From: Saccoglossus kowalevskii
Lineage: Eukaryota > Hemichordata > Enteropneusta > Harrimaniidae
Direction: 5' to 3'
Assembly (NCBI RefSeq): GCF_000003605.2
Contig: NW_003150540.1
Coordinates: forward strand, 1-20,779
DNA length: 20,779 bases
Part shown: piece after piece, positions 9,371-19,722 of the stretch
Numbering within the stretch: the stretch's first letter is position 1
Layout: every line of letters begins with the position of its first letter
Translations under genes and position numbers: made by a program
The notes under the pieces: generated by a model
The model's database searches: none
What the model saw: the letters and a program-made list of their open reading frames with translations, nothing else
What the model was told of the DNA's origin: nothing

Positions 9371-10161
9371 TGTCTACTCCAAGTATGTAAAGGTCATAGG
9401 TCAATTCTAGAAGATACTTGTGGAAGCGATATCGATTTTAAAACATCACAAAATCTGCAATAGCCACGAATTCGTCTTAATTTCTAATGATCTATGAAGT
9501 TGTGTGGTTAGGTGACTGATAAATGTTTAAACTAAAGCACAATCGGGCGTGGTTAGTACTTGCATGGGTGACTCCCCGAGTAAACGAGCTGTTGATTCAA
9601 TTGTTTTGTTTCATGACAAACATGGAAAAGATATACGGCAACATTTCTGCATTTTTTCTTCCTGTGATGTCAATCCTATATAGAAGAAAATCGGGCATTT
9701 TTATACCTTTTTTAACTAATGGGCAGTTTCGAAATTCCTTCTAATTTTCAATTACAAATGGTTGATGCTGTCGGTACGTAGTGGGTTTTAAGTTGTTAAC
9801 GCCCCGTGCAAAGTTGTTCAAAGTCATTGCAAACTTGTGCAAATTATTGCAAAGTTCGTAGATGTATTTGTATAAATGACCTAAGTTGTTGGCATATTGA
9901 AACGCGCAGTTGTAAAGTTGAAAAATGTAATGAAAGCCAGTTGAAAGCAGCGTATAGATATTCACGTGCGTTGACAGTAGAATGTTAGAAAACTACGAGC
10001 AAAGTTGGGAAAAACGAAAGAAATGTTGGCGGAGTTGCTTGTAAATATAACCTAAGTCATTATCATGACATCTCCGCAGTTAAATGTCGAAAACATTAAG
10101 TAAATGTTCCGAGAATGCCTCATATATAAGTAGATAATCAAAACAGTCACCGAAAAGTTGA
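9222..10161 (+). repeat. Unit 11: type-C unit (940 bp)
   Basis: The head GCATACAAAG, GTTAAAGTCG and TTGATGCTAAATT match unit 22. From ~9371 it becomes private: GTTGTCTACTCC carries a 1-bp loss, followed by TCTGCAATAGCC, TTTAAACTAAAGC, TCGGGCATT and TTGAAAAATGTAATG. Confidence 0.96.
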
Positions 10162-11101
10162 CAACAAACTGCTTACAAAGTTGTTAAAAGCGATTGCAAA
10201 GTTGGTAGTTTCATTCTGGATTGTTACCTGTGATATCATATTAACAAGTCCCATAGTTAAAAGTTCGAAAATGTGAATAAATATTTCATGAATTGATGTT
10301 AAATTACCGTAGTCTTACTCCAAGTATGTAGAGGTCATAGGACAATTCTAGAAGATACTTGTGGAAGCGATATCGATTTTAAAACATCACAAAATCTGAA
10401 ATAGCCAAAAATTCATCTTAATTTCTAATGATCTATGCAGTTGTGTGGTTAGGTGACTGATAAATGTTTAAAGTAAAGCTCAATCGGGCGTGGTTAGTAC
10501 TTGCATGGGAGACTCCCCGAGTAAACGAGCTGTTGATTCAATTGTATTGTTTCATGACAAACATAGAAAAGATATACGGCAACATTTCTGCATTTTTTCT
10601 TCCTGTGACGTCAATCCTATATAGAATAAAATCGTGCATTTTTGTAACTTTTTAACTAATGGACAGTTTCCAAATTCCTTCTAATTTTCAATTACAAGTG
10701 CTTCATGCCATCGGCATGTAGTGTGTTTTAAGTTGTTAACGCACCGTGCAAAGTTGTTCAAAGTCATTGCAAAGTTGTGCAAAATAATGCAAAGTTGGTA
10801 GATATATTTGTATAAATGACCTAAGTTGTTGGCATATAGAAATGCGCAGTTGTAAAGTCGACACATTTAATGAAAAACAGTTGAAAGCAGCGTATAGATA
10901 TTCACGTGCGTTGACAGTAGAATGTTAGAAAACAGCGAGCAAAGTTGGGAAAAACGAAAGAAATGTTGGTGGAGTTGCTTGTAAATATAACCTAAGTCAT
11001 TATCATGACAACCCCGCAGTTAAATGTCGAAAACATTAAGTAAATGTTCCGAGAATGCCTCATATATAAGTAGATTATCAAAACAGTCACCGAAAAGTTG
11101 A
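10162..11101 (+). repeat. Unit 12: type-C unit (940 bp)
   Basis: Private changes include AGCCAAAAATTCATC, which destroys the EcoRI-type word. CATGCCATCGGCATG at 10704-10718 turns a non-palindromic site into a perfect 6-bp inverted repeat, and GTGCAAAATAATGC is also private. The T-run at ~10650 is one base shorter than in unit 11. Confidence 0.96.
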
Positions 11102-12041
11102 CAACAAACTGCTTACAACTTTGTTAAAAGCGATTGCAAAGTTGGTAGTTTCATTCGGGATTGTTACCTGTGATATCATATTAACAAGTCCCATAGTTAA
11201 AAGTTCGAAAATGTGAATAAATATTTCGTGAATTGATGTTAAATTACCGTAGTCTTACTCCAAGTATGTAGAGGTCATAGGTCAATTCTAGAAGATACTT
11301 GTGGAAGCGATATCGATTTTAAAACATCACAAAATCTGAAATAACCGCGAATTCGTCTTAATTTCTAATGATCTATGCAGTTGTGTTCGTAGGTGACTGA
11401 TAAATGTTTAAAGTAAAGCACAATCGGGCGTGGTTAGTACTTGCATGGGTGACTCCGCCAGTAAACGGGCTGTTGATTCAATTGTTTTGTATCATGACAA
11501 ACATGGAAAAGATATACGGCAACATTTCTGCATTTTTTCTTCCTGTGATGTCAATCCTATATAGAAGAAAATCGTGCATTTTTGTAAATTTTTAACTAAT
11601 GGACAGTTTCGAAATTCCTTCTAATTTTCAATTACATGTGGTTGATGCTATCGGCACGTAGTGTGTTTTAAGTTATCAACGCACCGTGCAAAGTTGTTCA
11701 AAGTCATTGTAAAGTTGTGCAAATTATTGCAAATTTGGTAGATATATTTGAATAAATGTCCTAAGTTGTTGGCATATAGAAACGCGCAGTGGTAAAGTCG
11801 ACAAATTTAATGAAAGCCAGTTGAAAGCAGCGTATAGATATTCACGTGCGTTGACAGTAGAATATTAGAAAACAGCGAGCAAAGTTGGGAAAAACGAAAG
11901 AAATGTTGGCGGAGTTGCTTGTAAATATAACCTAAGTCATTATCATGACAACCCGGCAGTTAAATGTCGAAAACTTTAAGTAAATGTTTCGAGAATGCCT
12001 CACATATAAGCAGATTATCAAAACAGTCACCGCTAAGTTGA
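11102..12041 (+). repeat. Unit 13: type-C unit (940 bp)
   Basis: It shows TTACAACTTTGTT in place of TTACAAAGTTGTT near 11115, GTGTTCGTAGG, GACTCCGCCAG and AGTTATCAACGC. The last of these resembles AGTTATCGACGC in unit 15, two units away. Its tail is the first to carry CACATATAAG instead of CATATATAAG. Confidence 0.96.
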
Positions 12042-12981
12042 CAACAAACTGCTTACAAAGTTGTTAAAAGCGATTGCAAAGTTGGTAGTTTCATTCGGGA
12101 TTGTTACCTGTGATATCATATTAACAAGTCCCATAGTTAAAAGTTCGAACATGTGAATAAATATTTCGTGAATTGCTGTTAAATTACCGTAGTCATACTC
12201 CAAGTATGTAGAGGTCATAGGTCAGTTCTAGAAGATACTTGTGGAAGCGATATCGATTTTAAAACATCACAAAATCTGAAATAGCCGCGAATTCGTCTTA
12301 ATTTCTAATGATCTATGCAGTTGTGTGGTTAGCAGACCGATAAATGTTTGAAGTAAAGCACAATCGGGCGTGGTTAGTACTTGCATGGGAGACTCCCCGA
12401 GTAAAGAAACCGTTGATTCAATTGTTTTGTTTCATGACAAACATAGAAAAGATGTACGGCAACATTTCTGCATTTTTTTCTTCCTGTGATGTCAATCCTA
12501 TATAGAAGAAAATCGTGCATTTTTGTAACTTTTAACTAATGGACAGTTTCGAAATTCCTTCTAATTTTCAATTACAAGTGGTTGATGCTATCGGCACGTA
12601 GTGTGTTTTAAGTTGTCAACGCACCGTGCAAAGTTGTTCAAAGTCATTGCAAAGTTGTGCAAATTATTGCAAAGTTGGTAGATATATTTGTATAAATGAC
12701 CTAAGTTGTTGGCATATAGAAACGCGTAGTTGTAAAGTCGACAAATTTAATGAAAGCCAGTTGAAAGCAGCATATAGATATTCACGTGCGTTGACAGTAT
12801 AATATTAGAAAACAGCGAGCAAAGTTGGGAAAAACGAAAGAAATGTTGGCGGAGTTGCTTGTAAATATAACCTAAGTCATTATCATGACAAACCCGCAGT
12901 TAAATGTCGAAAACATTAAGTAAATGTTCCGAGAATGCCTCACATATAAGCATATTATCAAAACAGTCACCGAAAAGTTGA
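12042..12981 (+). repeat. Unit 14: type-C unit (940 bp)
   Basis: Private changes include GGTTAGCAGACCG, TGTTTGAAGTAAAG and GTAAAGAAACCG. There are compensating single-T indels: a seven-T run near 12475 and a shorter run near 12531. These shift any reading frame relative to its neighbours. Confidence 0.96.
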
Positions 12982-13922
12982 CAACAAACTGCTTACAAAG
13001 TTGTTAAAAGCGAATGCAAAGTTGGTAGTTTCATTCGGGATTGTTTCCTGTGATATCATATTAACAAGTCCCATATTCAAAAGTTCGAAAATGTGAATAA
13101 ATATTTCGTGAATTGATGTTAAATTACCGTAGTCTTACTCCAAGTATGTAGAGGTCATAGGTCAATTCTAGAAGATACTTGTGGAAGCGATATCGATTCT
13201 AAAACATCACAAAATCTGAAATAGCCGCGAATTCGTCTTAATTTCTAATGGTCTATGCAGTTGTGTGGTTAGCTGACCGATAAGTGTTTAAAGCAAAGCA
13301 CAATCGGGCATGGTTAGTACTTGCATGGGAGACTCCCCGAGTAAACGAGCTGTTGATTCAATTGCTTTGTTTCATGACAAACATGGAAAAGATGTACGGC
13401 AACATTTCTGCATTTTTTCTTCCTGTGATCTCAATCCTATATAGAAGAAAATCGTGCATTTTTGTAACTTTTTAACTAATGGACAGTTTCGAAATACCTT
13501 CTAATTTTCAATTACAAGTGGTTGATGCTATCGGCACGTAGTGTGTTTTAAGTTATCGACGCACCGTGCAAAGTTGTTCAAAGTCATTGTAAAGTTGTGC
13601 AAATTATTGCAAATTTGGTAGATATATTTTGTATAAATGACCTAAGTTATTGGCATATAGAAACGCGCAGTTGTAAAGTCGACAAATTTAATGAAAGCCA
13701 GCTGAAAGCAGCACATAGATATTCACGTGCGTTGACAGTAGAATGTTAGAAAAACGCGAGCAAAGTTGGAAAAAACGAAAGAAATGTTGGCGGAGTTGCT
13801 TGTAAATATAACCTAAGTCATTATCATGACAACCCCGCAGTTAAATTTCGAAAACATTAAGTAAATGTTCCGAGAATGCCTCACATATAAGCAGATTATC
13901 AAAACAGTCACCGAAAAGTTGA
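12982..13922 (+). repeat. Unit 15: type-C unit (941 bp)
   Basis: It carries ATAAGTGTTTAAAGC, which removes the ATG seen in sister copies, plus GATCTCAATCC, GAAATACCTTC and AGTTATCGACGC. One extra T in ATATATTTTG near 13627 explains the 941-bp length. Confidence 0.96.
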
Positions 13923-13935
13923 CAACAAACTGCTT

Positions 13936-14113
13936 ACAAAGTTGTTAAAAGCGATTGCAAAGTTGGTAGTTTCATTCGGGATTGTTATTTGTGATATCAT
14001 ATTAACAAGTCCCATAGTTAAAAGTTCGAATATGTGAATAAATATTTCGTGAAGTGATGTTAAATTACCGTAGTCTTACTCCAAGTATGTAGAGGTCATA
14101 GGTCAATTCTAGA
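13936..14113 (+). repeat. Ancestral sub-repeat A in reference unit 16
   Basis: It starts ACAAAGTTGTT. ACCT lies at offset 52, ATAGTT at offset 79 and TAAATATT 25 bp after that. The same words stand at nearly the same offsets in sub-repeats B and C, and the first ~80 bp align almost without gaps. A second GCAAAGTTGG follows 21 bp after the first. Confidence 0.75.
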
Positions 14114-14176
14114 AGCTACTTGTGGAAGCGATATCGATTTCAAAACATCACAAAATCTGAAATAGCCGCGAATTCG
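14107..14176. other. Cluster of three 8-bp palindromes (reference unit 16)
   Basis: TTCTAGAA (14107-14114), CGATATCG (14129-14136) and CGAATTCG (14169-14176) are perfect palindromes within 70 bp, and the equivalents are kept in most units. TTCTAGAA is present in all units except the last partial one. CGATATCG is altered in units 17-19 and CGAATTCG in units 0, 10, 12, 18, 20 and others. They give XbaI-, EcoRV/ClaI- and EcoRI-type sites once per unit. No function is demonstrated. Confidence 0.6.
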
Positions 14177-14317
14177 TCTTAATTTCTAATGATTTATGCT
14201 GTTGTGTGGTTAGCTGACCGATAAATGTTTAAAGTAAAGCACAATCTGGCGTGATTAGTACTTGCATGGGAGACTCCCCGAGTAAACGAGCTGTTGATTC
14301 AATTGTTTTGTTTTATG
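14114..14317 (+). repeat. Ancestral sub-repeat D in reference unit 16 (weakest match)
   Basis: TTGTGGAAGCGAT aligns with TTGTTAAAAGCGAT of sub-repeat A. GCTGTT (GCAGTT in most units) stands 184 bp after the ATAGTT of A, with TAAATGTT 24 bp later, as in B. The rest is too diverged to align by eye. The deletion breakpoint of the short units lies in this element. Confidence 0.5.
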
Positions 14318-14508
14318 ACAAACATGGAAAAGATGTACGGCAACATTTCTGCATTTTTTCTTCCTGTGATGTCAATCCTATATAGAAGAAAATCGTGCAT
14401 TTTTGTAACTTTTTAACTAATGGACAGTTTCGAAATTCCTTCTAATTTTCAATTACAAGTGTTTGATGCTATCGGCACGTAGTGTGTTTTAAGTTGTCAA
14501 CGCACCGT
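14318..14508 (+). repeat. Ancestral sub-repeat E in reference unit 16
   Basis: It starts ACAAACATGG-AAAAG. CCTGTGATGTCAAT resembles CCTGTGATATCATAT of sub-repeat A, and GCATTT at offset 79 occupies the GCAGTT position. AAAATCGTGCA and TAACTAATGGACAGTTTCG resemble GAAACGCGCAG and TTTCATGAAAGCCAGTTG of sub-repeat C. This is the segment in which types A, B and C differ most. Confidence 0.6.
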
Positions 14509-14699
14509 GCAAAGTTGTTCAAAGTCATTGCAAAGTTGTGCAAATTATTGCAAAGTTGGTAGATATATTTGTATAAATGACCTAAGTTGTTGGCATATAG
14601 AAACGCGCAGTTGTAAAGTCGACAAATTTCATGAAAGCCAGTTGAAAGCAGCGTATAGATATTCACGTGCGTTGACAGTAGAATGTTAGAAAACAGCGA
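14509..14699 (+). repeat. Ancestral sub-repeat C in reference unit 16, with 21-bp extension
   Basis: The core begins at 14530 (GCAAAGTTGTG), with TTGTA at offset 40, CCTAAG at 52 and GCAGTT at 78, matching sub-repeat B at 41, 53 and 78. An extra 21-bp copy of the GCAAAGTTG motif sits in front at 14509, so three copies run in tandem (14509, 14530, 14550). Confidence 0.78.
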
Positions 14700-14875
14700 G
14701 CAAAGTTGGGAAAAACGAAAGAAATGTTGGCGGAGTTGCTTGTAAATATAACCTAAGTCATTATCATGACAACCCCGCAGTTAAATGTTGAAAACATTAA
14801 ATAAATGTTCCGAGAATGCCTCACGTATAAGCAGATAATCAAAACAGTCACCGAAAAGTTGACAACAAACTGCTT
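14700..14875 (+). repeat. Ancestral sub-repeat B in reference unit 16
   Basis: GCAAAGTTGGG is followed by TTGTAAATATAACCTAAG, ATCATGACAACC, GCAGTTAAATGT and ATAAATGTT. It aligns with C on its left side and with A on its right side (AGTTAAATGT against AGTTAAAAGT). It runs across the arbitrary unit boundary at 14862/14863 into the next copy of A at 14876. Confidence 0.78.
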
Positions 14876-15813
14876 ACAAAGTTGTTAAAAGCGATTGCAA
14901 AGTTGGTAGTTTCATTCGGGATTGTTACCTGTGATATCATATTAACAAGTCCCATAGTTAAAAGTTTGAAAATGTGAATAAATATTTCGTGAATTGATGT
15001 TAAATTACCGTAGTCTTACTGCAAGTATGTAGAGGTCATAGGTCAATTCTAGAAGATACTTGTGGAAGTGATATCGATTTTAAAACATCACAAAATCTGA
15101 AATAGCCGCGAATTCGTCTTAATTCGTCTTAATGCATTTCGATCTATGCAGTTGTGTGGTTAGGTGACTGATAAATGTTTAAAGTAAAGCACAATCGGGC
15201 GTGGTTAGTACTTGCATGGGAATCTCCCCGAATAAACGAGCTGTTGATTCAATTGTTTTGTTTCATGACAAACATGGAGAAGATATACGGCAACATTTCT
15301 GCATTTTTTCTTCCTGTGATGTCAATCCTATATATAAGAAACTCGTGCATTTTTGTAACTTTTTTAACTAATGGACAGTTTCGAAATTCCTTCTAATTTT
15401 CAATTACAAGTGGTTGATGCTGTCGGCACGTAGTGTGTTTTAAGTTGTCAACGCACCGTGCAAAGTTGTTCAAAGTCATTGCAAAGTTGTGCAAATTATT
15501 GCAAAGATGGTAGATGTATTTGTATAAATGACCTAAGTTGTTGGCATATAGAAACGCGCAGTTGTAAAGTCGACAAATTTAATGAAAGCCAGTTGAAAGC
15601 AGCGTATAGATATTCACGTGCGTTGACAGTAGAATGTTAGAAAACAGCGAGCAAAGTTGGGAAAAACGAAAGAAATGTTGGCGGAGTTGCTTGTAAATAT
15701 AACCTAAGTCATTATCATGACAACCCCGCAGTTAAATGTTGAAAACATTAAATAAATGTTCCGAGAATGCCTCACGTATAAGCAGATTATCAAAACAGTC
15801 ACCGAAAAGTTGA
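14863..15813 (+). repeat. Unit 17: longest type-C unit (951 bp)
   Basis: It is 11 bp longer than standard because of a 10-bp tandem duplication at 15111-15130 and an altered junction (AATGCATTTCGATC). ACTGCAAGTATG, GGAAGTGAT and CATGGAGAAG are shared only with unit 18. Confidence 0.96.
15111..15130 (+). repeat. 10-bp tandem duplication AATTCGTCTT x2 in unit 17
   Basis: AATTCGTCTT occurs twice in a row where all other units have it once. The following bases are also rearranged (AATGCATTTCGATC in place of AATTTCTAATGATC). It is a unique tag for this unit. Confidence 0.95.
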
Positions 15814-16754
15814 CAACAAACTGCTTACAAAGTTGTTAAAAGCGATTGCAAAGTTGGTAGTTTCATTCGGGATTGTTACCTGTGATATCATATTAACAAG
15901 TCCCATAGTTAAAAGTTCGAAAATGTGAATAAATATTTCGTGAATTGATGTTAAATTACCGTAGTCTTACTGCAAGTATGTAGAGGTCATAGGTCAATTC
16001 TAGAAGATACTTGTGGAAGTGATTTCGATTTTAAAACATCACAAAATCTGAAATAGCCGCGCATTCGTCTTAATTTCTAATGATCTATGCAGTTGTGTGG
16101 TTTGGTCGCCGATAAATGTTTAAAGTAAAGCACAATCGGGCGTTGTTAGTACTTGCATGGGAGAATCCCCGAGTAAACGAGCTGTTGATTCAATTGTTTT
16201 GTTTCATGACAAACATGGAGAAGATATACGGCAACATTTCTGCATTTTTTCTTCCTGTGATGTCAATCCTATATATAAGAAAATCGTGCATTTTTGTAAC
16301 TTTTTTAACTAATGGACAATTTCGAAATTCCTTCTAATTTTCAATTACAAGTGGTTGATGCTGTCGGCACGTAGTGTGCTTTAAGTTTTCAACGCGCCGT
16401 GCAAAGTTGTTCAAAGTCATTGCAAATTTGTGCAAATTATTGCAAACTTGGTTGATATATTTGTATAAATGCCATAAGTTGTTGGCGTATAGAAACGCGC
16501 AGTTGCAAAGTCGACAAATTTAATGAAAGCCAGTTGAAAGCAGCGTATAGATATTCATGTGAGTTGACTGTAGAATGTTAGAAAACAGCGAGCAAAGTTG
16601 GGAAAAACGAAAGAAATGTTGGCGGAGTTGTTTGTAAATATAACCTAAGTCATTATCATGACAACCCCACAGTTAAATGTCGGAAACATTAAGTAAATGT
16701 TCCGAGAATGCCTCACGTATAAGCAGATTATCAAAACAGTCACCGAAAAGTTGA
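15814..16754 (+). repeat. Unit 18: type-C unit (941 bp)
   Basis: The left part shares ACTGCAAG, GGAAGTGAT and ATGGAGAAG with unit 17. The middle GGTTTGGTCGCCG and GGGCGTTGTTAG are shared with unit 19 instead. The unit therefore bridges two neighbours. GCGCATTCG removes the EcoRI-type word. Confidence 0.96.
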
Positions 16755-17693
16755 CAACAAACTGCTTACAAAGTTGTTAAAAGCGATTGCAAAGTTGGTA
16801 GTTTCATTCGGGATTGTTATCTGTGATATCATATTAACAAGTCCCATAGTTAAAAGTTCGAAAATGTGAATAAATATTTCGTGAATTGATGTTAAATTAC
16901 CGTAGACTTACTCCAATTATGCAGAGGTCATAGGTCAATTCTAGAAGATACTTGTAGAAGCGATATCAATTTTAAAACATCACAAATCCTGAAATAGCCG
17001 CGAATTCGTCTTAATTTCTAATGATCTATGCAGTTGTGTGGTTTGGTCGCCGATAAATGTTTAAAGTAAAGCACAATCGGGCGTTGTTAGTACTTATATG
17101 GGAGACTCCCCGAGTAAACGAGCTGTTGATTCAATTGTTTTGTTTCATGACAAACATGGAAAAGATGTACGGCAACATTTCTGCATTTTTCTTCCTGTGA
17201 TGTCAATCCTATATAGAAGAAAATCGTGCATTTTTGTAACTTTTTAACTAATGGACAGTTTCGAAATTCCTTCTAATTTTCAATTACAAGTGGTTGATGC
17301 TATCGGCACGTAGTGTGTTTTAAGTTGTCAACGCACCGTGCAAAGTTGTTCAAAGCCATAGCAAATTTGTGCAAATTATTGCAAACCTGGTAGATATATT
17401 TGTATAAATGCCCTTAGTTGTTGGCATATAGAAACGCGCAGTTGTAAAGTTGACAAATGTAATGATAGCCAGTAGAAAGCAGCGTATAGATATTCATGTG
17501 AGTTGACTGTAGAATGTTAGAAAACAGCGAGCAAAGTTGGGGAAAACGAAAGAAATGTTGGCGGAGTTGCTTGTAAATATAACCTAAGTCATTATCATGA
17601 CAACCCCGCAGTTAAATGTCGAAAACATTAAGTAAATGTTCCAAGAATGCCTCACGTATAAGCAGATTATCAAAACAGTCACCGAAAAGTTGA
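16755..17693 (+). repeat. Unit 19: type-C unit (939 bp)
   Basis: It carries GTAGACTTACTCCAATTATGC, TTGTAGAAGCGATATCAATT and TTGCAAACCTGG. GCCAGTAGAAAGC near 17468 recurs only in unit 22. One T is missing in GCATTTTTCTTCC near 17190, giving the shortest full unit. Confidence 0.96.
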
Positions 17694-18633
17694 CAACAAA
17701 CTGCTTACAAAGTTGTTAAAAGCGATTGCAAAGTTGGTAGTTTCATTCGGGATTGTTACCTGTGATATCATATTAACAGGTCCCATAGTTAAAAGTTCGA
17801 AAATGTGAATAAATATTTCGTGAAATGATGTTAAATTACCGTAGTCTTACTTCAAGTATGTAGAGGTCATAGGTCAATTCTAGAAGATACTTGTGGAAGC
17901 GATATCGATTTTAAAACATCACAAAATCTGAAATAGCCGCAAATTCGTCTTAATTTATAATGATCTATCTAGTTGTGTGGTTAGGTGACCGATAAATGTT
18001 TAAAGTAAAGCACAATCGGGCGTGGTTAGTACTTGCATGGGAGACTCCCCGAGTAAACGAGCTGTTGATTCAATTGTTTTGTTTCATGACAAACATGGAA
18101 AAGATGTACGGCAACATTTCTGCATTTTTTCTTCCTGTGATGTCAATCCTATATATAAGAAAATCGTGCATTTTTGTAACTTTTTAACTAATGGACAGTT
18201 TCGAAATTCCTTCTAATTTTCAATTACAAGTGCTTGATGCTATCGGCACGTAGTGGGTCTTAAGTTGTTAGCGCCCCGTGCAAAGTTGTTCAAAGTCATT
18301 GCAAACTTGTGCAAATTATTGCAAAGTTGGTAGATGTATTTGTATAAATGACATAAGTTGTTGGCATATAGAAACGCGCAGTTGTAAAGTTGACAAATTT
18401 AATGAAAGCCAGTTGAAAGCAGCGTATAGATATTCATGTGAGTTGACAGTAGAATGTTAGAAAACAGCGAGCAAAGTTGGGAAAAACGAAAGAAATGTTG
18501 GCGGAGTTGCTTGTAAATATAACCTAAGTCATTATCATGACAACCCCGCAGTTAAATGTCGAAAACATTAAGTAAATGTTCCGTGAATGCCTCACATATA
18601 AGCAGATTATCAAAACAGTCACCGAAAAGTTGA
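17694..18633 (+). repeat. Unit 20: type-C unit (940 bp)
   Basis: Variants include TTAACAGGTCCC, TACTTCAAG, CGCAAATTCG (EcoRI-type word lost) and GATCTATCTAG. From ~18255 it acquires GCGCCCCGTGC and TAGATGTATTTG, words typical of units 10, 11, 21 and 22. Confidence 0.96.
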
Positions 18634-19573
18634 TAACAAACTGCTTACAAAGTTGTTAAAAGCGATTGCAAAGTTGGTAGTTTCATTCGGGATTGTTACC
18701 TGTAATATCATATTAACAAGTCCCATAGTTACAAGTTCGAAAATGTGAATACATATTTCATGAATTGATGTTAAATTACCGTAGTCTTACTCCAAGTATG
18801 TAGAGGTCATAGGTCAATTCTAGAAGATACTTGTGGAAGCGATATCGATTTTAAAACATTACAAAATCTGAAATAGCCAAGAATTCGTCTTAATTTCTAA
18901 TGATCTATGCAGTTGTGTGGTTAGGTGACTGAAAAATGTTTAAAGTAAAGCACAATCGGGCGTGGTTAGTACTTACATGGGAGACTCCCCGAGTAAACGA
19001 GCTGTTGATTCAATTGTTTTGTTTCATGACAAACATGGAAAAGATATACGGCAACATTTCTGCATTTTTTCTTCCTGTGATGTCAATCCTATATAGAAGA
19101 AAATCGTGCATTTTTATCACTTTTTTAACTAATGAACAGTTTCGAAATTCCTTCTAATTTTCAATTATAAGTGGTTGATGCTGTCGGCACGTAGTGGGTT
19201 TTAAGTTGTTAACGCCCCGTGCAAAGTTGTTCAAAGTCATTGTAAAGTTGTGCAAATTATTGCAAAGTTGGTAGATGTATTTGTATAAATGACCTAAGTT
19301 GTTGGCATATAGAAACGCGCAGTTGTAAAGTTGACAAATTTAATGAAAGCCAGTTGAAAGCAGCGTATAGATATTCATGTGAGATCACTGTAGAATGTTA
19401 GAAAACAGCGAGCAAAGTTGGGTAAAACGAAAATATGTTGGCGGAGTTGCTTGTAAATATAACCTAAATCATTATCGTGACAACCCCGCAGTTACATGTC
19501 AAAAACAATAAGTAAATGTTCCGAGAATGCCTCATATATAAGTAGATTATCAAAACAGTCACCGAAAAGTTGA
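18634..19573 (+). repeat. Unit 21: type-C unit (940 bp), near-twin of unit 10
   Basis: It opens with TAACAAACTGC, a C-to-T change in the register word. From 18705 it follows unit 10 almost base for base. Its first ~70 bp follow the ordinary type-C pattern instead (GCTTAC, TTAAAAGCG), so the duplicated block starts within the unit, not at its edge. Confidence 0.96.
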
Positions 19574-19722
19574 CAACAAACTGCATACAAAGTTGTTAAA
19601 GTCGATTGCAAAGTTGGTAGTTTCATTCGGGATTGTTACCTGTGATATCATATTAACAAGTCCCATAGTTAAAAGTTCGAAAATGTGAATAAATATTTCG
19701 TGAATTGATGCTAAATTACCGT
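18705..19722 (+). repeat. Long-range duplicated block, copy 2 (~1018 bp)
   Basis: Partner of 8353-9370. It covers most of unit 21 and the head of unit 22. Outside the block, neighbouring units fall back to ordinary type-C divergence, so block ends do not coincide with monomer boundaries. Confidence 0.88.

Larger units (their letters stand above)
13923..14862 (+). repeat. Unit 16: type-C unit (940 bp), used as the reference copy
   Basis: This is a typical type-C monomer, chosen here to map the internal sub-repeats. Private variants include GTTATTTGTG, AGAAGCTACTTG, AATCTGGCGTGATTAG (which puts an in-frame stop in a recurrent ORF) and GTGTTTGATGC. The tail AAATGTTGAAAACATTAAA and CACGTATAAG is shared with unit 17. 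Confidence 0.96.

Noticed and set aside
13965-13985. CENP-B-box-like ATTCGGGA in TTTCATTCGGGATTG
   Set aside because: Only the right half (A, two bases, CGGG) fits. The required TTCG on the left is absent, so this is not a CENP-B box.
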